DNA of 5,536 bases from assembly GCA_947589525.1 (NCBI GenBank), contig CANQAW010000121.1:1-5536 (forward strand), in the 5' to 3' direction. Position 1 is the stretch's first letter. Each line of letters starts with the position of its first letter. Positions 1-5,294 of the stretch are shown piece after piece. The translations under genes were made by a program, and so were the position numbers. The stretch is from Candidatus Gastranaerophilales bacterium. GTDB taxonomy: Bacteria > Cyanobacteriota > Vampirovibrionia > Gastranaerophilales > Gastranaerophilaceae. Below the pieces are notes generated by a model, which worked only from the letters and a program-made list of their open reading frames with translations, had not been told where the DNA came from and searched no databases.

Positions 1-111
1 GTTGAGGAGGCAGTCAAAATTATTCAATTCGGACACGAACCTAACAGAAAATTAAAGCCATACACACAAGAAATATTGGAAAATTACAACAATTATATTA
101 AGGAGGAGTAA
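1..111 (+). CDS. C-terminal end of an upstream phage gene (partial)
   Basis: The frame is open from the first base and stops at a TAA at 109-111, giving the last 36 residues of a protein that begins outside the window. The end is hydrophilic and charged, finishing NNYIKEE, and I recognise no domain. The stop is immediately followed by the ATG of the tropism protein, and the last codons contain that gene's Shine-Dalgarno site (AAGGAGG, 100-106), so the two are very probably in one operon and translationally coupled. By position it is likely a phage structural or tail protein, but that is inference from context only. Confidence 0.7.
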   Translation, partial: VEEAVKIIQFGHEPNRKLKPYTQEILENYNNYIKEE

Positions 112-1323
112 ATGAACATACCACACATTTTTAGCCCTGCAACGAAAGCGAAATCGGCAGAGGTCAACGAGAATTTTCAAGCGTGTAAAGTTGAAATCGA
201 AAAAAATAGCAGCTCTATTGAAGATACTACAAAAAATTTGGAGGATTTTAAAACAACGATAGAGCCTCAAGTAATGCCGGATTACAATAATACGCTTAAA
301 GAAAAGGCGTTTATAGTATCTAATGCCTCAAATAAAATAACTATTAAAGCCGGAACAATTATCAGACTTGAAATATCGGAGGATGATGTAAGATATTTAC
401 AAATTGATAAAGATACGAATTATAACATATATGAAATTATGGATACCGGAGCTGGCTCATTAACCGCCGGTAAAGATTATTACGTTTATGTCGTGCAATT
501 AGATGAAGAAGATGAGGAAACACAAGAAACAATTAAAAAAGTTGATATTAAAGTGTCTGCAAATTCTACATATCCGACGGGATATTCGGCTTATAATTCT
601 CGAAAAATTGGCGGTTTTCATACTTTATGTGCTGCCGTTACAGAATCGAACGCCCCCGCCTTAGCTAACAATAGTGTATGGGTTAAACATCCGGCTATCG
701 GATATAACGCTGGCGATATTATTCCTAACTCGGTATGGTGCTTAACACACCGCCCTCAATCAGAACCGGAGGGTATGGCTTATATTGATAAAATTGATAT
801 GTGGGTAGATATTTATTTGCAAAGCGGAAAAAATGGAGAGCCTACATCAATATTTGGGGCTACTGTTGCCGATAATAGACAACAAATTTTACATCAATGG
901 GATATGCAATTATTAAATAAAAAACTTGCAACGGATAACGATTTTACTATGTTTGCGGAGGGATCAAACCAAAAAACCGCAATTTACGGAAGTGCTGCCC
1001 CCTCTCCAAAAACTTCGGGCGGACATCTTGATACCGCCGGAAAAAGAATGATCTCCGGTTACTTTATAGAGGAATGCTGCGGGTATTTATGGCAGTGGCT
1101 CGATCAATTTGGTGCTAATGGCGGATCTGGTTTTGCAAGCTATGGAACAGGTGCAGACGATAGGGGTAATTCTTATGGTATTCCCTACTGTCTTAGTGCG
1201 GGTGGTGCTTGGAACTATTCTTCTTCGTGCGGTTCCCGTTCTCGGAATGCGAATAATGGTCGCTCGGATGTGCTTGCGAGCTGCGGCGGGCGGGGCGTGA
1301 GCCTCCCTTTGCGTGCGGCGTAA
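112..1323 (+). CDS. DGR target: phage receptor-binding / major tropism determinant-like protein with variable C-type lectin domain
   Basis: This 403-residue protein is the diversified target of the DGR and is probably the tail-tip adhesin that contacts the host receptor. The N-terminus (residues 1-24, MNIPHIFSPATKAKSAEVNE) matches the phage tail-fibre pattern 'IP..F..GTKAKA.EVN.NF', presumably the particle-attachment end. Residues about 20-50 look helical, and about 75-150 look like a beta domain. From about 155 the sequence follows the conserved DGR-target pattern I know: NSRKIGGFHTLC (162-173), GDIIPNSVWCL (201-211), WVDIYLQSG (231-239), GGHLDTAGKRMIS (303-315) and CCGYLWQWLD (322-331). This leads into a C-type-lectin/FGE-like fold. 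The VR is residues 360-396, and the protein ends seven residues after it (SLPLRAA). In VR, residues A366, Y369, D386, L388, S390 and C391 sit where TR encodes N, N, N, N, N and Y. The start is ATG 112, abutting the upstream stop, with AAGGAGG five bases upstream. Family and target role are well supported; the receptor is unknown. Confidence 0.93.
   Translation: MNIPHIFSPATKAKSAEVNENFQACKVEIEKNSSSIEDTTKNLEDFKTTIEPQVMPDYNNTLKEKAFIVSNASNKITIKAGTIIRLEISEDDVRYLQIDKDTNYNIYEIMDTGAGSLTAGKDYYVYVVQLDEEDEETQETIKKVDIKVSANSTYPTGYSAYNSRKIGGFHTLCAAVTESNAPALANNSVWVKHPAIGYNAGDIIPNSVWCLTHRPQSEPEGMAYIDKIDMWVDIYLQSGKNGEPTSIFGATVADNRQQILHQWDMQLLNKKLATDNDFTMFAEGSNQKTAIYGSAAPSPKTSGGHLDTAGKRMISGYFIEECCGYLWQWLDQFGANGGSGFASYGTGADDRGNSYGIPYCLSAGGAWNYSSSCGSRSRNANNGRSDVLASCGGRGVSLPLRAA
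1188..1300 (+). repeat. DGR variable repeat (VR)
   Basis: This 113-nt copy of the template repeat lies at the 3' end of the tropism gene, 186 nt upstream of the matching TR. It differs from TR at 8 positions: 1207, 1208, 1216, 1267, 1273, 1274, 1280 and 1283. Every one is an A in TR (replaced by G four times, C twice, T twice), and no other base differs. All changes are non-synonymous: N366A, N369Y, N386D, N388L, N390S and Y391C relative to the TR-encoded sequence. The changes form two clusters, and the middle stretch encoding RSRNANNGRS is unmutated. The copy ends with a pure G/C tract, the expected initiation-of-mutagenic-homing site. Confidence 0.95.
1284..1297 (+). other. Initiation of mutagenic homing (IMH)-like GC tract in VR
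   Basis: Fourteen consecutive G/C bases (CGGCGGGCGGGGCG) close the VR in an otherwise AT-rich window. In the Bordetella phage BPP-1 DGR a G/C tract at the VR 3' end marks where cDNA integration starts, so the position fits. The identical tract is at 1470-1483 in TR. VR and TR stay identical through base 1300/1486 and diverge from the next base. I see no strong hairpin just downstream of the VR like the one described for BPP-1. Confidence 0.7.
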
Positions 1324-1352
1324 TCGTAGGCGTAGCCGGTCGCTAATTTTTT

Positions 1353-1536
1353 AAGGTTATAAGTTGTTAAGCTCTGTCTTAGTGCGGGTGGTAATTGGAA
1401 CAATTCTTCTTCGTGCGGTTCCCGTTCTCGGAATGCGAATAATGGTCGCTCGAATGTGAATGCGAACTACGGCGGGCGGGGCGTGATACGGTAGGTTTAT
1501 TTTTAAATTTTCGCTATCGGCTGAATTTATAACCTT
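1353..1536 (+). ncRNA. Predicted DGR template RNA core: TR closed by complementary arms
   Basis: The segment 1353-1365 can pair with 1524-1536: ten perfect base pairs (AAGGTTATAA with TTATAACCTT), then one G-U and two more Watson-Crick pairs. A further U-G wobble is possible at 1352/1537. The arms enclose the entire TR, with 8 nt before it and 37 nt after it. DGR reverse transcriptases use an RNA containing TR plus flanking, mainly downstream, sequence, so a closing helix would set the boundaries of a folded template RNA. The pairing is seen in the sequence; its role is inferred. The true 5' and 3' ends are unknown and the RNA may run to the hairpin at 1582-1622. No good promoter is visible after 1323, although TATAAG at 1358-1363 resembles a -10 without a -35, so the RNA may come from read-through of the tropism gene. 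Confidence 0.55.
1374..1486 (+). repeat. DGR template repeat (TR)
   Basis: This 113-nt non-coding sequence is the invariant donor for VR diversification. It matches VR (1188-1300) at 105 of 113 positions. It holds 21 adenines, 8 of them substituted in the present VR. Read in the VR frame, most adenines are in AAT/AAC codons, nine of them (for example GGNWNN and RSNVNANYGG). AAY codons give many amino acids but no stop when the A's are randomised, which is the usual design of a DGR template. TR has the same orientation as the target and the reverse transcriptase gene and lies between them, the canonical target-TR-RT order. The last 17 nt before the boundary (from 1470) are identical in both copies. 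Confidence 0.95.
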
Positions 1537-1581
1537 GTCAAAATACTTCTATGAAAGTTGAGGCAAAACACGAAAAAAAAT

Positions 1582-1622
1582 AAAAGCTCCTGTTAGTAAG
1601 GTAATTGAAAGCTGGAGCTTTT
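1582..1622 (+). terminator. Hairpin with T-run upstream of the RT gene: terminator or template-RNA element
   Basis: AAAAGCTCC (1582-1590) is perfectly complementary to GGAGCTTTT (1614-1622), making a 9-bp stem around a 23-nt loop, followed by TTTC. The A-run before and T-run after resemble a rho-independent terminator. It could end the transcript of the tropism gene and TR, limiting read-through into the RT. The large loop and the position 96 nt after TR, inside the TR-to-RT spacer, also allow it to be a structural part of the template RNA. The stem is clear; which role it has cannot be decided from sequence alone. Confidence 0.5.
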
Positions 1623-1647
1623 TCAAAACTAAAAATACAAGGCGTTT

Positions 1648-2967
1648 ATGGTTAAAAGAGTAAAAAATCTGTGGCAACAAATAGTTTCTATGGATAATTT
1701 GGAGCGGGCTTATCAGTTATCGAAAAGAAAAAAATCAACATATAAGCATATTATTAAATTTGAGAAAAACAAAGAAGAAAATTTAAAGAAAATTCAATGT
1801 ATGCTTATAAATAAGACTTATAAAACATCTGCGTACACAACGCAAGTTATTTATGAGCCAAAGAGGCGTGTTTTATATAAATTGCCGCATAATCCCGATA
1901 AAATAATACAATTAGCCGTTTGGAATGTTCTTGAACCATATCTCATTAATTGGTTGATAAAACAAACATACGCTTGTATTAAGAAAAGAGGATTACATAA
2001 AGCGTCTGAACAAATTTGGGAATACGTTAAAAGAAATGATTATTGTTTACAATTTGATGTAAGACAATTTTACCCGTCAATAAGCCACGATATTTTATAT
2101 AAAATACTCGAAAGAAAAATCGGAGATCCGAATCTTTTATGGCTTTTTAAGGAGATTATTTATTCAATCGGAGGAGGCAAAAACTCTCCTATTGGAAGTC
2201 TGTTATCTCAACACTTCGGAAATTTATATATGGATCGTGTTGATAGATTCATCAAAGAAACATTAAGAATAAAAGATTACGGACGCTATAATGATGATTT
2301 TCTTTTGTTTAGTAATGATAAACCGGAATTATCACAAGCGAAATATAAAATAATTGAATTTTGTAAAACGGAGCTGGATTTGGATTTAAAAAGGAGCGAT
2401 TTATACCCTACAAAAAGAGGCGTTGACTTTATGGGATATAGACACTTTAAAAAATATAAGTTATTGCGTAAAAGAACGGCGAAAAAAGTTAAAAAAAGAT
2501 TGCCGGAAGTATTGAGAAAATACGAGGACGGAGAAATATCTGTCAAAAAATTTAGATCCATTATAGAAAGCACTTATGGCTGGGTAAAGTGGGCTAATAC
2601 AAATAATTTTATTAAAAAAACAAAATTAGATTATTTAAAGGAGTTGGCTATGGTTGATTTTTCAAAAATCTGTGATGAAAGAGATAAGAATTTGAGAAAG
2701 GTAAAAGGAGATAAGGTCGATATTAAAGACTGGCTCGGAAAACCTATTAAAATATCTTATTTTAAAGTTACAAAATCAAGTAAAAAACAAGGCACAAATT
2801 GTATGGCGGTTGAATTTTACTATGACGGCAAGCCGTATATGTTCTTTACCGGCTCGCCTAACTTAATGTATTTAATCGACAAATATTTATCGCCCGAAAT
2901 GATCGACAAAGGCGAAACGCTCGACGCAACGATAGTACGAAAAGACGGTATGTTAGTATTAGCATAA
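1648..2967 (+). CDS. DGR-type reverse transcriptase with C-terminal extension
   Basis: This 439-residue RNA-dependent DNA polymerase should copy the TR RNA into adenine-mutagenised cDNA. Visible RT motifs in order are QFDVRQFYPSIS (135-146, catalytic D137); SPIGSLLSQHFGNLYM (180-195), which has the SQ signature of DGR-type and related bacterial RTs; GRYNDDFLLF (212-221), the YxDD box with D216 and D217; DFMGYRHF (260-267); and GWVKWANT (311-318), the thumb segment typical of DGR RTs. The N-terminus is basic. Residues about 350-439 go beyond the usual DGR RT and look like a small beta-rich domain (GKPIKISYFKV, MAVEFYYDGKPYMFFTGS), possibly a nucleic-acid-binding fold; that is a guess. The start is ATG 1648 with only a weak AAGG (1639-1642) upstream, unlike the strong SD sites of its neighbours, so expression may be low. 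The catalytic residues are intact, with no frameshift. Group II intron and retron RTs are less likely given the TR/VR pair. Confidence 0.93.
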   Translation: MVKRVKNLWQQIVSMDNLERAYQLSKRKKSTYKHIIKFEKNKEENLKKIQCMLINKTYKTSAYTTQVIYEPKRRVLYKLPHNPDKIIQLAVWNVLEPYLINWLIKQTYACIKKRGLHKASEQIWEYVKRNDYCLQFDVRQFYPSISHDILYKILERKIGDPNLLWLFKEIIYSIGGGKNSPIGSLLSQHFGNLYMDRVDRFIKETLRIKDYGRYNDDFLLFSNDKPELSQAKYKIIEFCKTELDLDLKRSDLYPTKRGVDFMGYRHFKKYKLLRKRTAKKVKKRLPEVLRKYEDGEISVKKFRSIIESTYGWVKWANTNNFIKKTKLDYLKELAMVDFSKICDERDKNLRKVKGDKVDIKDWLGKPIKISYFKVTKSSKKQGTNCMAVEFYYDGKPYMFFTGSPNLMYLIDKYLSPEMIDKGETLDATIVRKDGMLVLA

Positions 2968-2976
2968 GGAGGAAAA

Positions 2977-3255
2977 ATGAGAGGATTACCGAAATTTTTT
3001 AACACAAAACAAGATTTATTAAATTGTTTGGCGGATGAAAACCTAAAAGAGGCAGCAAAATTAAAACTAAAACAAATGCTTGAAAATAGGTTTAATTGGT
3101 TTGATGTTGAATTACTTGGAGATAAAACGGGTATCAACGACGAAAATCATAGAGTTATAGACGGTATGCAACAAGAATTAAGAGAGGATAAAACGACATC
3201 TTTATTTAGGCTTGGTTTTACCGTAGAAGAAGCGGAGGAGATAATAAATGATTAA
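2977..3255 (+). CDS. Small phage protein downstream of the DGR RT, unknown function
   Basis: This 92-residue acidic/basic soluble protein has no transmembrane segment. The start is MRGLPKFFNTKQDLLN (1-16), followed by a charged helical stretch (20-38), NRFNWFDVELL (37-47), HRVIDGMQQELRED (58-71) and the end LFRLGFTVEEAEEII (76-90). From memory this layout (a G-LPK-xxNTKxD start and an FRLGFTVEE end) recurs in uncharacterised proteins beside phage tail/DGR modules; I cannot verify that here. AAGGAGG (2966-2972) overlaps the RT stop, four bases before the ATG, so it is cotranscribed with the RT. It overlaps the next gene by 8 nt. It is not an obvious Avd: it is shorter and not strongly basic. 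A DGR accessory or a tail role are both possible. Confidence 0.85.
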   Translation: MRGLPKFFNTKQDLLNCLADENLKEAAKLKLKQMLENRFNWFDVELLGDKTGINDENHRVIDGMQQELREDKTTSLFRLGFTVEEAEEIIND

Positions 3256-3739
3256 ATTAAGATATGACAAAACAACAGGAGAAATCGGAGAGGGATATAA
3301 TGAAAATCTTATAGTGCCGGATCCGTTTTTGCTTATATCGGAAGAAGAACACGACAAAATTAAAAATGATTTTGACAATTTTTATTTTGTTGAAAACGGC
3401 GTCTTGACTAAAAAATCAAAAATGCCGATTTTGAGAAAAAAAGAGTTTGAAAAAGACTTTTTCTTAACTTCGCTGGGATATATAAGGTTTAAACCTACAT
3501 TAAAAAACGGCACTCAAATAGATTTTATCTCATTGTTGCCGCAATATAAAGAGATTGCAAAATTGAACGGTTTACCCGAAAGAGCTTTTATATATTATGA
3601 AAAGCCCGATTTTGAAAAAGATTTTACGGATGAATACTTAAAATCATTACAAAAATCAAGTCCCGCTATGGATTTTACGGAATATGAAAAATTTGAGTTA
3701 GAAGTTACAAACGCTTATCAAAAAGCGTTTTTTGGTTAA
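3248..3739 (+). CDS. Phage protein, possibly tail-fibre-associated, unknown function
   Basis: This 163-residue protein starts inside the preceding gene (ATGATTAA overlap, 3248-3255) with SD GGAGGAG at 3234-3240, which suggests coupled translation. The first half, IKLRYDKTTGEIGE (2-15), IVPDPFLLISEEEHDKI (22-38) and FVENGVLTKK (47-56), resembles the N-terminal modules of small phage tail-fibre and fibre-assembly proteins. The second half carries FFLTSLGYIRFKPTLKNGT (71-89), FISLLPQ (93-99) and a C-terminal helical region rich in K, E and F. There is no signal peptide or membrane segment. Its coupling to the 92-residue gene suggests the two act together, perhaps as a chaperone or accessory for the variable fibre. 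This function is inferred from position and general likeness only. Confidence 0.85.
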   Translation: MIKLRYDKTTGEIGEGYNENLIVPDPFLLISEEEHDKIKNDFDNFYFVENGVLTKKSKMPILRKKEFEKDFFLTSLGYIRFKPTLKNGTQIDFISLLPQYKEIAKLNGLPERAFIYYEKPDFEKDFTDEYLKSLQKSSPAMDFTEYEKFELEVTNAYQKAFFG

Positions 3740-3740
3740 T

Positions 3741-3747
3741 AAGGAGG
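3741..3747 (+). promoter_or_regulatory. Shine-Dalgarno site fixing the start of the exported small protein
   Basis: AAGGAGG lies five bases before the ATG at 3753. It argues against the upstream in-frame TTG at 3732, which would also spoil the signal peptide by adding seven mostly charged residues. Confidence 0.8.
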
Positions 3748-3752
3748 ATTTT

Positions 3753-3968
3753 ATGAAAAAAATTATTGCATTTTTTCTTTTTGGGTTACTTTCTTTTGGC
3801 GGTGTTACTTTCGCTGCTGATACTACTACACAAACGAATGATAAACAGATTAGTACAGAGGTTAAAGAATCTAATCCGAATAACGAAAAACAAAATATTA
3901 CGATCATAAATATTAATCGTACTTGGTTTTGTTTTATCAATAAAGGCTTTAAGACACAAAAAAATTAA
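3753..3968 (+). CDS. Small predicted exported protein, unknown function
   Basis: This 71-residue protein has a clear Sec-type signal peptide: MKK, a hydrophobic core (IIAFFLFGLLSFGGVTF) and a likely cleavage after FA at about residue 21 (TFA-ADTT). There is no lipobox cysteine. The mature part is about 50 residues: a polar Thr/Asn/Gln/Glu-rich stretch (23-50), then a short aromatic, basic end with one cysteine (NRTWFCFINKGFKTQKN). I do not recognise a family. It sits between the fibre-associated genes and the lysis genes, so it may be an envelope-acting lysis accessory, a superinfection-exclusion factor or another exported moron-type product; none of these is shown by the sequence. Confidence 0.75.
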   Translation: MKKIIAFFLFGLLSFGGVTFAADTTTQTNDKQISTEVKESNPNNEKQNITIININRTWFCFINKGFKTQKN

Positions 3969-3989
3969 ATATGGGGAGATTTGGGGATT

Positions 3990-4532
3990 ATGGAATTTTT
4001 AACCTTTTATGCAGAAATAGGGCAAAGTGCTGAACCTAACTATTGGTACACAAAACACAATCAATTATTTTTGGATCAAGACGGCTCTATTTATCTTGTC
4101 CCCCGTCATTTTGTAACAGACGGCTACACGATACCGGATTGGATCGCTTTTCTTGGGGGCGGTAAAATGAAATGGGATATTAGACCAGCAATAGGACACG
4201 ATTTTGATTGTCGTTATCATCAATGCGTTAAGGTTCATTTGACAAAAGATGAATTGATAAAAAAGGGATATTTGAGGGATTTTAAAAAGGTAAAAGGAGA
4301 GGAATATACCATTATCCCCGTTTGTGAGGATATTCCGATAGAGTATTTAAGCGTTGAACCAGTTACTTTCAATCAAGCAAACTCAAAATTTAAAAGAATG
4401 ATGAAAGCTACTGGTAATATAAAAAACTGGCGTATAAATCTTATGCGTTGTGCCGTAAATCTAAATATCGGCTGGTTATTCTCCGGAAAAGAAAAAATTG
4501 ATCTTACAAGACTTTATAAGGGGGTTTTGTAA
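3990..4532 (+). CDS. DUF1353-like phage protein
   Basis: This protein has 180 residues from ATG 3990; an in-frame TTG at 3981 would add three residues. The SD is poor, with GGGGAG at 3972-3977 and GGGG at 3983-3986, neither ideally spaced. Residues HFVTDGYTIPDW (40-51) and RPAIGHDFDCRYH (65-77) match the DUF1353 pattern of a 'TDGxSIP' loop followed by a His-Asp-containing helix ('AxxxHDxLY'). DUF1353 proteins are common in phages near lysis and tail genes and have no settled function; the His/Asp pair hints at a metal or catalytic site. The C-terminal part (about 120-180) is basic and not obviously family-specific. Its stop shares one base with the next start (TAATG at 4530-4534), so the genes are coupled. 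Confidence 0.85.
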   Translation: MEFLTFYAEIGQSAEPNYWYTKHNQLFLDQDGSIYLVPRHFVTDGYTIPDWIAFLGGGKMKWDIRPAIGHDFDCRYHQCVKVHLTKDELIKKGYLRDFKKVKGEEYTIIPVCEDIPIEYLSVEPVTFNQANSKFKRMMKATGNIKNWRINLMRCAVNLNIGWLFSGKEKIDLTRLYKGVL

Positions 4533-4783
4533 TGTTATCAAATTTAGGAATTTGGCTTTCTGTTATCGTTGCAATTATCACACTTATAGCAAATATTTTA
4601 ATTTGCGGAATCTATATTGGAAAATTGGAGGGCTTTAAGGAACTTATCAATTTTAGATTTAAAAATATGGATGATAAATTGGAAAAACACAATAATTTTA
4701 TATTGCGTGTTTATGAGCTTGAAAAAAGTCGGGATATTCAAGATCATAGAATTTCTGATTTAGAAAATACAATAGGAGTTTAA
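4532..4783 (+). CDS. Small membrane protein with coiled coil, holin/lysis-accessory-like
   Basis: This 83-residue protein has one long hydrophobic segment at about residues 5-30 (from GIWLSVIVAIITLIANILIC onward). It is followed by a charged helical region (33-80) with heptad-like spacing of L, I and F, including KNMDDKLEKHNNF and RISDLENTI. One N-terminal membrane span plus a coiled coil is the layout of several phage lysis accessories (XhlA-type haemolysin proteins in reverse order, spanin-like or holin-like proteins). The position directly before an M15 peptidase supports a lysis role. SD AAGGGGG (4518-4524) is seven bases before the ATG. No specific family can be named, and a tail-tape or baseplate membrane protein remains possible. 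Confidence 0.85.
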   Translation: MLSNLGIWLSVIVAIITLIANILICGIYIGKLEGFKELINFRFKNMDDKLEKHNNFILRVYELEKSRDIQDHRISDLENTIGV

Positions 4784-4785
4784 TT

Positions 4786-5226
4786 ATGTATAAATGCAAA
4801 TATTTTAAGGCTAAGGAGCTTGTGAGCCGTGATGTATATTTAAGATTCGGGGATCAAAGTTATCAATTTTTTGATGAGGATGTTTTGGCGGATCTTGATA
4901 CAATAAGAGAAACTTGGGGATCAGAGATTATTATAAATAACTGGTATGCAAAAGGATCTTATAATGAAAGCGGTTTAAGGTCTAATGTAGATAGTTTAGT
5001 TAGATTGAAAAAAGGCATTTATTTATCCGCTCATTGTCTTGCTTGCGGCTTTGATTTAAAGCCTAAAAACGGAAAATATGAGTTATTGCATACTCATATT
5101 GCAAATTTAATAAAGACAAAGAAATTAAAAAAATTCAGACGTTTAGAATCGTTTAAAAAAACTCCCACTTGGGTACACGTTGACGCTTTTCAAACGCCTA
5201 ACAATCAGCTTGTAATATTCAGCTAA
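4786..5226 (+). CDS. M15-type peptidase, probable phage endolysin
   Basis: This 146-residue single-domain protein probably cleaves peptidoglycan stem peptides (D-Ala-D-Ala carboxypeptidase/endopeptidase type) to release phage. The zinc-site pattern is visible: S81-A-H83, then six residues to D90 (SAHCLACGFDL), and later W129-V-H131-V-D133. H83, D90 and H131 are the likely metal ligands. E121 (RRLESFKK) is the best candidate for the catalytic acid, though farther from H131 than in textbook M15 enzymes. The N-terminal helix region, with LADLDTIRETWGSEIIINNWY (about 34-54), resembles the substrate-side core of phage M15_3 peptidases. There is no signal peptide, so it would rely on a holin, for which the upstream gene is a candidate. 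SD AGGAG (4774-4778) is seven bases before the start, and the gap to the upstream stop is two bases. A terminator follows. Confidence 0.85.
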   Translation: MYKCKYFKAKELVSRDVYLRFGDQSYQFFDEDVLADLDTIRETWGSEIIINNWYAKGSYNESGLRSNVDSLVRLKKGIYLSAHCLACGFDLKPKNGKYELLHTHIANLIKTKKLKKFRRLESFKKTPTWVHVDAFQTPNNQLVIFS

Positions 5227-5260
5227 ACTAATTCTTTTCTCCTTTCTGTTCAAGCAACAA

Positions 5261-5292
5261 AAAACCGTACCGGATTACTCCGATACGGTTTT
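5261..5292. terminator. Bidirectional terminator between convergent genes
   Basis: AAAACCGTACCGGA (5261-5274) and TCCGATACGGTTTT (5279-5292) form a 14-bp stem with a TTAC loop. There is one C-A mismatch on the plus strand, which becomes a G-U pair on the minus strand. The plus side ends GGTTTTCTTT; the minus side continues into a T-run complementary to the A-run at 5258-5264. It lies 34 bases after the peptidase stop and two bases beyond the stop of the minus-strand gene, so it can end both transcripts. It closes the lysis operon. Confidence 0.85.
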
Positions 5293-5294
5293 CT

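Larger units (their letters stand above)
1188..2967 (+). mobile_element. Diversity-generating retroelement (VR-TR-RT cassette)
   Basis: The cassette consists of VR at the end of the tropism gene, TR in the intergenic region and an intact RT gene, all in one orientation within 1.8 kb. Adenine-only differences between TR and VR show that mutagenic homing has happened, and nothing looks decayed. No accessory variability determinant (Avd) gene, usually a roughly 120-residue basic four-helix protein next to TR or RT, is present between the target and the RT or directly after it. The flanking genes are phage-like, so the cassette is a resident phage module rather than an independently mobile element. 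Confidence 0.93.

Noticed and set aside
1109..1300. Second plus-strand frame inside the tropism gene
   Set aside because: It is out of frame with a strongly motif-supported gene, has no family resemblance, and its content shifts with the VR mutations.
1324..1352. Terminator directly after the tropism gene
   Set aside because: A T-run (1347-1352) follows GC-rich sequence, but I could build only 3-5 bp stems; it is not convincing.
1215..1403. Minus-strand open frame across VR and TR
   Set aside because: It is the antisense of the GC-rich VR and the intergenic region, has no SD, and is explained by the repeat pair and the tropism gene.
1648..2967. Group II intron or retron reverse transcriptase
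   Set aside because: No maturase or HNH domain, no intron domain V-like end and no retron msr/msd layout were seen. The nearby TR/VR pair with adenine-only changes and the phage adhesin target identify a DGR.
2286..3137. Minus-strand frames opposite the RT and the 92-residue gene
   Set aside because: They lack SD sites and recognisable motifs and lie entirely or mostly against well-supported genes; low-complexity Leu/Ser/Phe content is typical of antisense in AT-rich DNA.
3732..3752. TTG at 3732 as the start of the small exported protein
   Set aside because: The AAGGAGG at 3741-3747 points to ATG 3753, which also yields a proper signal peptide.
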